Assembly: GCA_963576735.1 (NCBI GenBank) | Contig: OY755175.1 | Location: 7,022,401-7,086,400, forward strand | Reading direction: 5' to 3' | Source: Bedellia somnulentella | Lineage: Eukaryota > Arthropoda > Insecta > Lepidoptera > Bedelliidae | Length of the DNA: 64,000 nucleotides | In this document: one piece after another, positions 52,550 to 61,755 of the stretch | Position numbering within the stretch: position 1 is the stretch's first letter | Layout of the letters: each line of letters starts with the position of its first letter | The notes under the pieces: generated by a model | Database searches by the model: none | Told to the model about the DNA's origin: nothing | What the model saw: only the letters and a program-made list of their open reading frames with translations | Position numbers and translations under genes: made by a program

Positions 52550-52785
52550 TAAGTAACTGCTCCTGTGGTAAAGTGCTCAGCTTTCAATTCGGAAGTCTCT
52601 GGTTCGATTCCAATGTTGTTAGCAAAAGTTAATTTCCTAGGTTACGTTAAGCCGTCAGTCCCGGCTACTATCACAGTAGTAGTTCTGCCAAATCTTACTA
52701 GGCTAGCCCAAAGCAGCCTATTATGGATAGCTCGAACCCTCAGTGTGGGAATATATTATAAGCTGTGAAGAAAATGATGATGAAT
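52550..52785 (+). mobile_element. SINE-C (tRNA-headed)
   Basis: An A box-like tgtggtaaagtgctcagc and a perfect B box ggttcgattcc (about 52602-52612) form a tRNA-like head. The body contains gttaagccgtcagtcccggc, also seen in reverse at about 60536-60556. The open frame over it is not a gene. Confidence 0.6.
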
Positions 52786-52984
52786 TTGTTAGCATCTCAG
52801 CATGTGTATCTCTTGTTGTGAGTGTCGTAAAAAGTTGAAGTTAGATGAGACTTGAAGAAGAATTAGCTAGTAGTTATTTCTGTTGTATTTTACTCACTAT
52901 ATGATCCGTGGGAGAAATAAGCTTGAAGAGACCTAAGCATTATGATATTTATGATTTATAACAAACCCCGACTGTTTTTTTTTG

Positions 52985-53155
52985 AGTGATTCTGTGGCGA
53001 TGCGGCTGGAGACTAGTCTCTTATTTCTTACCATCTTTTATTTTGCCTTCTTTTCCCTTTTTGCCTTACTTTCCCCACTCAACTTTCAAAAGATGAGGAG
53101 TTTCCAATTCTGAAGCTTCAGCTACCCAACTTGGTATTTACATCCGAGAGTATAT
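52985..53155 (+). mobile_element. SINE-A, diverged 3' part
   Basis: Starts at gagtgattctgtggcgatg and shows an insertion rich in tttgcc/tttccc before ttccccactcaac. It ends cgagagtatatacatac and abuts the next, oppositely oriented copy. Confidence 0.6.
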
Positions 53156-53164
53156 ACATACATG

Positions 53165-53388
53165 CGTAAATACATATACTCACGGCTGTAAATTCGTAGA
53201 AGGGGTAGCCAGAGCTAAGGAAATAGAAATTACTCACAATATGGTAAAACAAAGGTTGTTGGGGATGAATCTCCAACAGCATAAATTAATAATCCCTTAT
53301 AAAGCCCTAATACTTTTAGTCACCTCTTACGACACCCGTGGGCAAAAAGGGGAGTGACATTCTAAGCCAGTGTACTAGACGGCATTAG
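53165..53388 (-). mobile_element. SINE-A copy, internally deleted
   Basis: The tail tacatatactcacggctg and the head-side blocks are present, but the ccacttttggaagttgag region is missing. Tail to tail with the preceding copy, it forms an inverted pair. Confidence 0.7.
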
Positions 53389-53407
53389 TTAGAGAGTATA
53401 TGTATTT

Positions 53408-53656
53408 GCCGTGTAGTGTCGGCATAGAATAACACTACCCCATTTCTACCCGTGGGTGATCGTAAGAGGCGACTAAGGGTACAGGGGGCTTTTTAAGTGA
53501 CTTTTGGGCGATGTGGTTGGAGACCCGTCACCAAAAACATTTATTATAACCATATTTTCCCAATCAACTTCCAAAAGTGGCTGAGGTATTTCTCATTCCA
53601 AAGCTCTGGCTACCCCGTTAAGGGATTTATAGCCGTGAGTATATGTATGTATGTAT
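53408..53656 (+). mobile_element. SINE-A copy, full length, TSD 12 bp
   Basis: Flanked by gtatatgtattt at 53396-53407 and 53657-53668. The element starts gccgtgtagtgtcgg. It has the same diagnostic changes as the copy at 40018-40289. The open frame within it is a chance frame. Confidence 0.87.
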
Positions 53657-53731
53657 GTATATGTATTTATAAATGTATGGTACTGATTGATACAGGTTCT
53701 TAAGTTTGAATAACGGCTATCTTGGTGGTCT

Positions 53732-53874
53732 TAAAAAAGTTCACGCCGTAAATTTCTGAAGGAGTGGCAAAGATACTTTGGAACATCACGTGAAATCAAT
53801 GTCACCTGGTGTTTAGAGTACCCACGGGTAGTGCACACACGTGATAGGGGCAGCTCTGTCGCTGTTTTGTACCA
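53732..53874 (-). mobile_element. SINE-B 3' fragment
   Basis: It reads ttcacgccgtaaatttctga, catcacgtgaaatcaatgtc, acctggtgtttagagtaccc and cacgtgataggggcag, matching the reverse strand of SINE-B. It is cut by the SINE-A insertion at 53884, whose TSD lies at its edge. Confidence 0.65.
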
Positions 53875-53883
53875 ATAGACTAC

Positions 53884-54040
53884 TGTGGGCGATGCGGTTG
53901 GAGACCCATCACCAGTAACCTTTATTTTACCATCTTTTCCCCACGCAACTTCCAAAAGTGGCCGAGGAATTTCTAATTCCTTAGCTCTGCTTCCCCTTCA
54001 AGAGATTTAGAGCCGTGAGTATATTATTATTATTATTATT
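53884..54040 (+). mobile_element. SINE-A copy, 5'-truncated, TSD atagactac, (ATT)n tail
   Basis: Begins within the gggcgatgcggttggagacc block and lacks the head. It is flanked by atagactac at 53875-53883 and 54041-54049. The tail is (att)n rather than (tatg)n. It was inserted into the SINE-B fragment. This is clear evidence for LINE-type integration with 5' truncation. Confidence 0.85.
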
Positions 54041-54341
54041 ATAGACTACCGTAAGACTGCCCTGATAAATAAACGATGCATATGATATGACTTTAGAGGC
54101 ACATTGGTGTTGACCTGACTCAGGATTCGAACCAACTTGCCTAGAGAGATACAGAGGTATAAGACGCAGTGGAGCTCCCCACTGAGGTATCAAGGTTGAT
54201 GAAAATAATATGTGCTGATTAACTTGATTTCGAGTTATTTTCTAGTACTTCTTACATTCAAATCTTAAATAAAACTAGCTAATCCGGTTAAGTAGCACAA
54301 GCCATTGATATGGGCTTGCTTTTTTTATAATTCAAGAAAGA

Positions 54342-54591
54342 CATACATACATATATATACTCACGGCTATAAATCCCTAAACGGGGTAGCCAAAGCTTTG
54401 GAATGAGAAATTCCTCAGCCACTTTTGGAAGTTGAGTCGGGAAAAGATTGTAATAATAATTTTTTTTTGGTGACGGGTCTCCAACCACATCGCCCATAAA
54501 TCACTGAAAAAGCCCCTACACCCTTAGTCGCCTCTTACGATCACCCACGGGTAGAAATGGGGTAGTGTTATTCTAAGCCGACACTACACGG
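54342..54591 (-). mobile_element. SINE-A copy, full length, TSD 12 bp
   Basis: Flanked by attcaagaaaga at 54330-54341 and 54592-54603. It belongs to the subgroup with cccacgggtag and cacatcgccc, like 53408-53656. Confidence 0.87.
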
Positions 54592-54623
54592 ATTCAAGAA
54601 AGAGTGACAATTAAATAAATTTA

Positions 54624-54728
54624 AAGAATGATGAATGTGCCAGAAGCAAGAGAGATTTGTCTGGATCGTACAAAGTGGCAATCTATAGTCTCCGCCTACC
54701 CCAATGGGAGCAACGGGCGTGATTATAA
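54624..54728 (+). mobile_element. 3' fragment of the LINE found at 40856-42042
   Basis: Translates as MMNVPEAREICLDRTKWQS and IVSAYPNGSN, matching the last residues of the longer copy, then a diverged cgggcgtgattataag tail. Only about 105 bp remain, so it is a severely 5'-truncated insertion. Confidence 0.75.
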
Positions 54729-54730
54729 GT

Positions 54731-57700
54731 AAGTTAAATAAATATTTCTAGCTCCAGACATCCCTAGATTATTCTCTACCTAAGATTGAATTATGAAGAG
54801 AAGGCATTATTTTAACTTTGGTTGGTACTTAGGCATATACTTCTATAGACCATATTTGCCCATATCATATTAAATTTATTCATAGTTTCTCGTCTTGTAT
54901 ATAAAGAAAATTAGAATGTAAATAATCACTAATAATGTGCGTTGTTGGCAAAATATATATGAGATAAAATAGTATATTAACAATGTCTTTTACAATGTGT
55001 TTGTACTTCTCAGAGGGACATGTAAAGAGTTTCGCTACACTATTTGACCTGAAAAGTTTTAGTTGATCCTAAGAAGAACCGGGGTAACTGACACAGCAAA
55101 GAGTTGCCAAACTTACGAGGCATCGGGCAAGGTACACTGGCTTGAAGATTCTGCCGTGGCTGATAATTATTATAAGCGATAATAGTTATAATAGATAATA
55201 GTGGTATAATATTTACATTCATTCAATGTATAGTGAATCTATTCAGAGAGGGCACACTGACCTGGTATGAAATGGTATCCCAGCCACTCCTCCAGGAATT
55301 CTGCTTGCATTTACTTCCAAAAGTTTTGGATACGTTTTTTTATTTCATACGTATACATATCCCTATCTACATGAAATGTTTACTATCTTCGCTGCACTTT
55401 CTATTCTGTACGATACGCTTTGAGTTTGGCTTAAAAAGTTAACATTTAAGTGAACAGTAATGGTAGAGTAACTATATTAATGGAAACTTAAACTTAAAAA
55501 CTAGATAGCACGATAATATAAAGTTCCAGTAATATTGAACTTTAAGTAATATTTACCCAAGAGAAGCGTTCGAGGAGAAGAAAGAAACGCCGACCCGTTA
55601 ACATTTACAAGGTGTATAATAAATAATCATAACACGTTTATTTTCCGTCTTTATTAAGTGTCATTAGGCATTATTAAGCGCGTATATTGACGATGATCGG
55701 CCTTCCGTCCGGATAGTAATTGCTGTCGATGTAAGCGGCCTACAAATTGAAAGCGGCCGCAGCCCCGGGCGAGTATTGATGGATCTGCTGCCATCAGAAA
55801 ATTATAGCTGGCCCTTGCGACAGCTTCGCAAATTATACTTATAATGCTAGTAAATAATACAGTATTCACGATAAATTCATATGCTAGCCCATCGTCTGAG
55901 AGCGACGTATCACGTACCGAGCTGGTGTCGGGGCGGCGGCGGCGGCAGACGTGCGTGCAATACGCTAAATACTGATATCTCTGAGCCGGCACTAATTTTA
56001 AATACGATACGCGGAGACGTGAATGTGTCGAACAAATCATACACTCGCCACTCACCAATAACACTAGCCTTACAATGTTGTGGATAAAAAGGAATGTATT
56101 AAGATAGGTCTGCTAAAAAAATATAGCTTAAAAACTTTACTGATTTTAAATTGGGATGATATTTGGAGCTGTATAAGTTTAACCTAAAATTTTCTTATTT
56201 TTCATTCATAAGGTATTTTTACCTGTGGGGGAAACATCTTAAAAATCAAAGCTATATTAATATAAAAAAATCAATGCTAGAAAAACTAAGGAACGAGTAG
56301 CTTGCGAATTACAAAAATGCTAGTAAATCAGGAATGCCTTAGTGTATGAACAATTTTTGAGTTGTTGTGTGTCTGGGATGTCCCGAGCTAAGTCATGGGT
56401 GCTCGCACAAAGTTTGACGTCGCAAAGTGCAAAGTGGACGAGCGCACATAAATTAGCTGAGGCTACATTCCGCAGACACCGCCTGATTGCTTCCTTTCAT
56501 TACCAAACAGTATTGTTCGAAGCGGGAGAAAAATTACCCATCTTTCAGGAATAACATTCGCATTTCATAATTATGGTCTATTGTGGCGTTGTCAGGATTA
56601 ATTTTGAGCAGCGAGTCGGTATTAGTCTGAGGAGCGCCGCAGAAAAATGTTATGACTAATGTTGTAGGTGTTCACTTGGGTTTAATGGCGGGCGCATTGT
56701 TTGAAACACAAATAAGTATTTATAATGAAAAACGTGAACACAACCAATTTCCAGGGAACAAAGAAACGAGTGAGGTCCGTAGCCCGTAACGTGTGTCATA
56801 AGGTGGTCGACAACGGAACATCTCGATGCATCGCAATTACAATCATTAATATGGTCGTTTATCGAGATTGCAAGTGCGCGGTATTGTTTCCGCGGTCGCG
56901 GCAGATAATCGATCGTAATCAGTCGATCCGAATGCAGATAGACGTTTGACTCCACGTGCGAGCCGGGTCGTGCCCCGGATGCGATTGCGATCTGCCCATA
57001 TCGCGCCTGTGGGAACTCCACCACCATCACAGACTTGTAATTGTCCTAATCAAGCTTACATCTAATTTATTGCAAAATATATTATTATTATTCGCAATAT
57101 CTTAACAAGGAAGTATCGGGCCATACCTTCTGCAGATAAATTGCATAAACACAAATGGGTAAAGTCGACAGTTGAATTGTTTTAGTACGGTTCGTTTAAA
57201 GTATATATGCAAACGTTTTTCTAAGTGGATTGTATAACGGTGTCCTGTCAGTCGTCCGTTCACCCAGTGCCAGCTGCCAGTCTGCCAGCCTGCCAGCTCT
57301 AGGAATCGGATAGACAACTAAATAGACCTGCCCCAATCGTCGCGTCCGACAAGGGAAACGACAAATTACATCAGTCACGGTGTTTGAACCCGAACACTTT
57401 GCTATCGACAGAGTGAGTCCGATAAACCACTCGCTAAATTTGCGTTTGTGAAGAATAGGCGATTGTTTAAGCGGTGTGATTGACAAGCGATTGTAGATGT
57501 GTTGTTTCGCATGTACGTTGTGAGATGGTGTTTAAGTGTGCCGTGTGGAGTGGAGCCGTCGTTAAGTTCGGTCGGACGGACAGGCTAACAGCCGTCAGAT
57601 CGGTCGTTCGCGCTTCACCTGTCTGCGCTCCACGCGAGCTGAGCTGCCTTCATCCCACTAATGTTATACTCTCTTCGGACGTCACCGCTTAATACTTACT

Positions 57701-57953
57701 TATAATTATTTGCTGCTCTAGGAGTACTAAGATATGTGCGGTTTTGTCTGAAAGGATCTATTATAAGAGCAAAAGAACATTTATCTTAAAGAATCTGATC
57801 TACATTTATATTTTTTTTAATCAACTCCTATTTACGATGGGCTATTATTTTCTCAGAATAAAAGTTGATCAATACTACTGGTACCTTATGTGAGTAGGTA
57901 GTTTGTTTTCTTCTATCACTTTGCACAAATGAACATATGTACTTATTTATTAA
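54731..57953. other. Downstream flank, no recognised gene
   Basis: Few or no transposons. GC-richer patches at about 55680-55990 and 56760-57030 include a (cgg)n run near 55933. Open frames on both strands have no domain. The patch at 56760-57030 contains a Su(H)-type motif. Confidence 0.45.
57008..57015 (+). promoter_or_regulatory. Su(H)/CSL-like motif TGTGGGAA
   Basis: Exact match to the core YGTGRGAA known for the Notch effector Su(H), in a GC-rich, repeat-free block. A single 8-mer is weak evidence and it may be chance. Confidence 0.2.
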
Positions 57954-58090
57954 CTAGCTTTTTGCCCGCGACTTCGTCCGCGTGGACTACATTTTTTGCA
58001 TCCGCTTTACATCCAAAACACCTAAACACTATCACAACTTCTGTTTTTTCATATTTATATTCCCGCGGGCGTTGTAAAGAATATAAAGGA

Positions 58091-58250
58091 CATTGAGGCT
58101 TTTTAAGTGATTGTTGGGCGATGCAGTTGGTAACCCATCACTAACAACCCTTATTTAACTATCTTTTCCCTAATCTATTTCCAAAAGTGGATGAAGAATT
58201 ACTATCTCTGAAGCTATGGCTACCCTTTTATGAGATTTATGCCCGTTAAT
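58091..58250 (+). mobile_element. SINE-A 5'-truncated copy inside Helitron 3
   Basis: Begins near ttgaggctttttaagtg and runs through tgggcgatgcagttggtaac, ttccaaaagtggatgaag and atttatgcccgttaatat. It is moderately diverged, with no TSD resolved. Confidence 0.7.
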
Positions 58251-58502
58251 ATATACTCATTAATGATGGATAGATGAATTTCATAAATTCAATCGCACTA
58301 TGTATTATGTTTCTAGATGAATAAATTACAAAAATCTCTATATTAACTTTCATTTGCTATTTCACAAAATCCTTTTTAATTGTTCAGAAAAATATGTAAT
58401 ATACTTTCAATTATCTTTATTCATACATATTCGCATAGTTGAATGTGAAAAAGAAGGATTAGTGCATCCTATTATTCTAACCTAACACAAAAGCAAACAA
58501 GT

Positions 58503-58592
58503 CTCAAAAAGACTTTAATCGCCCGGGATTCGAACCTGGGTCTTTCGTTCATAGTAATTACTAAACGGTATACCGCTACGCCACGCAGACAA
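58503..58592 (-). mobile_element. tRNA-like SINE head (not a tRNA gene)
   Basis: On the minus strand it has an A box (tggcgtagcggtatacc) and a perfect B box (ggttcgaatcc), followed by a T run (gtcttttt). The presumed acceptor arms gtctgcg and gcgatta do not pair and the D and anticodon arms are poor. I therefore call a tRNA-derived SINE head rather than a functional tRNA. Confidence 0.55.
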
Positions 58593-59277
58593 TTGTATAA
58601 GTTTCAAATTTGTGATATCCTATATATCTAGTAGTCATACTATTGACAAACAATTAAATGGACAATTATTTTGATGAAAATGGATGAAACCCTTATTTTT
58701 TCCAAAAAGACTATTAATGAAGAGTCCGATAAAGTCGGTCGATGAAAAAATTAATCGTGTAAATATGGGGAACCATGTAAAAGTTATGTTTTTTTATGCT
58801 CCTGTAGGAACCCTTGTGAAATCCGGGATAAATTATATCCTATATGTTGGCCAGGTATATAATCTACATTCATGCCAAATTTGATCAAGATCGGTCCGGT
58901 AGAATTAACGTGATGAACGGACATACAGACAGACAGACAGACAGATATTTTTTTCAAAAATTGCAAATTTGGCTTCAGTATCGAAAATAAAACATATTCC
59001 ACCGGTTTTTATTTTTTTTTCTTCAATGTACAGTTTTGACCTCGTTACAGTCTTATTATAGTATAGATGACATAAAATTCATCTACCACTTTCACACGCC
59101 AATGACTTAAATACGACCAAGCAGAAATTACGACATGATTCGACTTTGATTTGGTAATTGATTTTTAAATGACATTTTAAAAATAAAACATCATATCGTA
59201 CGACAATGTATAAGGAATTATACACCACATCGAAATCTTGCTTAAATGAAATAAAATAAAACATACTTCCATACAGG

Positions 59278-59525
59278 TTACTCACGAATATAAATCTCTA
59301 AAAGGGGTAGCATGAGCTTCGAAACAAGCAATTTTCAGCCACTTTTGGAACTTGAGTGGGGAAAAGATTTCCAACAAAGATTGATCTTTAGAAAGAGATC
59401 TTTAGATGACGAGTCTCCGACCGTATCGCCCGAAAATCAATTAAAACGCCCCAATACCCTTAATCGTCTCTTACGAACACCGACGGGAAGAAATGGGGAA
59501 GAGCTATTCTATACCGACACTACAT
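59278..59525 (-). mobile_element. SINE-A copy, moderately diverged
   Basis: All blocks are present (ctctaaaaggggtagcatg, gagtggggaaaagattt, accgtatcgcccg, ccgacactac). A small insertion lies around gatctttagaaagagatc. The open frame over it is a chance frame. Confidence 0.75.
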
Positions 59526-60199
59526 AGCAAAACAAAACAACATCCAAAAGACAAGAAATCATCCTAGTAAAAATTTACATACTCTTAGAACCTGCCATGT
59601 CCACCGTCAGTATATTGATTCATGTATACACACACCTTACAAGAAAGTCGCAAATTTAACAATCATACATAAATCGTGTAAACGTCGCGGCATTAACGAG
59701 AATACAATTTTTTACCTCTCACTTAATGACGGGGCGGTCTCAACTAATTACTGCTCACACAGTTGTTTACGGTCCGGCTGAGCAACGCTAGTTGTTGGAA
59801 ATTGCATTGCACTATCATAGACACTATGAGAAGTACTTGCGTGTTAGAAAAAAAATGGCTAAATAGTGTGCAACATTATTAGCGGTTAACGATAAACAGA
59901 GTGCAGTCGGTATGTTGATTGCAGTCGTAAACGTATTTACAAGCTTGTTCATGCTTCGTCTACTCGACACATCGCGTTAGCTCATCCGCGATACAGGAGG
60001 CATAGCACGAGTGTTATTTTATCGTAACTTTGACGTTTAGAATGAGATGACAGTATTCGATACTAAGTAAGTGCGTAAGAGATAGCTGTTTTATACCACG
60101 CGTTATCTTGTTAAAAAATTACTCATGCTAGCCATGCAGTAATACTTCTTTACAATTACTTTGTGTTTCAGTTTGGGATATAGATGAACCGGTGAAGGT

Positions 60200-60300
60200 T
60201 GCGGGATTTTGATGGATGAGGACCACATATGATTAGAGGAGGCTGCAGCATGACCAGCAGTGGACGTCTATTGGCTGATGACGTTGCTGAGTTGAGAGAA
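60200..60300 (+). mobile_element. Possible LINE 3'-end fragment
   Basis: gcatgaccagcagtggacgt followed by ctattggctgatgacg resembles the 3' end of another common lepidopteran non-LTR element (cagcagtggacg...ggctgatgatg). Short and non-coding. Confidence 0.35.
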
Positions 60301-60409
60301 AACCTTAAAGAAGCCCAGAAAATTTGCCTGCGTAACTAAGTGTACGGTTAATTTGGATATATAGCAATATCACAAAAAATTGCTGCTGTACTGCTGTTAT
60401 AAGTTTCTC

Positions 60410-60556
60410 CTAGCCCATATAATGTCCCCACCAAGGGGCTCGAGCCTACCCTGTATAGGGTGATTTGGCCTTAGACCACCAGCCAGGCCAGTTGCGGGTT
60501 GCCAAACTAACGACTACTACCGTAATAGTAGCCGGGACTGACGGCTTAACTTATTT
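60410..60556 (-). mobile_element. SINE-C-like fragment
   Basis: On the minus strand it begins gttaagccgtcagtcccggc and tactattacggtagtagtcg, matching the body of the element at 52550-52785. It directly adjoins the tail of the LINE fragment that follows. Confidence 0.5.
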
Positions 60557-60557
60557 T

Positions 60558-61330
60558 TATTTTTATTTATTTATTCATTCATAAACATAACCATTACAGA
60601 TTTAAATCCAATTCGGCTAAATTTTACTTTACAACATACAATTATAGACAATACATTTATAGCTGGTTTATAACCCACATATTTTACTTTATGACAATAC
60701 AACTAATTTATATATGTACAAAAAAAAAAGTTAAAAACATAACCCACACAAATTAATCTTACATCCCATAACACAAAAAATATAAAGCTACGCTTGTGAA
60801 GTGAGCCAAGGAACAGGAAAATATGTCCGTTTGTTCGGCAATATGGTTAACTGCAACTATTGCGCGTGTAAGAGAGCTCTCACTCAGTAAGTTAGTGCGC
60901 GATGCAGGAATTGTTAGGAGACGACCCAGCCGCCGCCTAAGCGCACCACTTGGTACGTTCAGCCGAAGTTGGCTCATTATGATGGTGTTCTGTGTAGAAC
61001 CTCTCAATACTTTAAATAAATAAAGAATTAGGTTGAGATCCCTCCTCACACCCAGATTGGTGTACCCCACCATACCCAACACGAACAATGTAGGGTACAT
61101 CAAAGGATAGTAAGGGTAGACTCCATACATAATTTTTTATTAAATAAATAAATAATATAATTCTTTATTTATTAGACTCCATACATTTTAAAATAAAGAA
61201 AGCGTGTAAATTTGTTTTGGATTTTCTCCAACATGAGACAGTATTTCGTCTCATGTGGAGCCCATATGACTGCATTAAATTCGAGTTTGCTCCTAACTAA
61301 AGCGTGCCCTCCGAAGCACGAAATCATCTT
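60558..61330 (-). mobile_element. C-terminal fragment of a second non-LTR retrotransposon (Jockey/CR1-like)
   Basis: On the minus strand the translation reads LVRSKLEFNAVIWAPHE, MLEKIQNKFTRFLYFK, then after an insertion YPLMYPTLFVLGMVGYTNLG, VRRDLNLILYLFKVLRG, ARTNLLSESSLTRAI and DIFSCSLAHFT, stopping at 60759-60761. This is the conserved C-terminal tail of Jockey/CR1-group ORF2 proteins in Lepidoptera. The RT core is absent. The 3' UTR ends in an A-rich (aaataaat) tail at about 60558-60590. A 42-bp insertion with TSD interrupts it at 61131-61172. The open frame called at 60759-61130 starts at an ATG left by that insertion. Confidence 0.75.
61131..61172. mobile_element. 42-bp A/T tail insertion with 14-bp TSD
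   Basis: The sequence tagactccatacat occurs at 61117-61130 and 61173-61186, flanking a short AT-rich insert made of ttta and aataaat units. It looks like an extremely truncated LINE insertion consisting of little more than the tail. It breaks the LINE reading frame. Confidence 0.65.
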
Positions 61331-61344
61331 ATTTTTTTAATAAT

Positions 61345-61755
61345 CAGGTGATTCAAACCTGCAATATCCTTCCAAACTGGGTTAAATCTTACAAATTAAA
61401 TTTGTGAGTTTTACCCCCCGGGGTATCATGCCGTGTAATGTCGGCTTAGAATAGCACTACCCCATTTCTTCCGGTGGGTGTACGTAAGAGGCGACTAACG
61501 GTATTGGGGCTTTTTAAGGGATTTTTGGTTGATGCCGTTGGAGACCCATCACCAACAACCTTTATATTACCATCTTTTCCCCACTCAAAAAATCCAAAAG
61601 TGGCTGAGGAATTTTTAATTCCTTATCTCTGGCTACCCCTTCTAGGGATCTATAGCCGTGAGTATATGTATGTATATGTATGTACCCCCCGGGGATCGAA
61701 CCCGAGACCTCCGTACTTGCAACCAAGCGCTTCATAAAAAACCACACCACAGAGG
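61345..61755 (-). mobile_element. SINE-D (tRNA-headed), split by a SINE-A
   Basis: The head on the minus strand (61684-61755) has ctctgtggtgtggtttt as a degraded A box, gcgcttggttgcaagtacgg, and a B box-like gggttcgatcccc. The body continues at 61345-61423 (gggttaaatcttacaaatt). The two halves are separated by the SINE-A insertion at 61424-61683. Confidence 0.7.
61424..61683 (+). mobile_element. SINE-A copy inside SINE-D, TSD accccccgggg
   Basis: Flanked by accccccgggg at 61413-61423 and 61684-61694, an unusually GC-rich target. The copy is full length, with tatcatgcc before the head and a (tatg)n tail. The open frame within it is a chance frame. Confidence 0.88.

Larger units (their letters stand above)
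57954..59067 (-). mobile_element. Non-autonomous Helitron 3 with nested insertions
   Basis: Read on the minus strand it starts TCTATACTATAATAAGACTG after A and ends in the GC-rich segment acgcggacgaagtcgcgggc, then aaaaagCTAG before T. The 5' region (cgaggtcaaaactgtacat, then a gaca repeat at 58925-58944) is related to Helitrons 1 and 2, but the 3' region differs. A SINE-A piece and a tRNA-headed SINE lie inside. No Rep/helicase is present. Confidence 0.75.

Noticed and set aside
58503..58592. tRNA gene on the minus strand
   Set aside because: The A and B boxes are good, but the acceptor and D arms do not pair, so a SINE head is the better reading.
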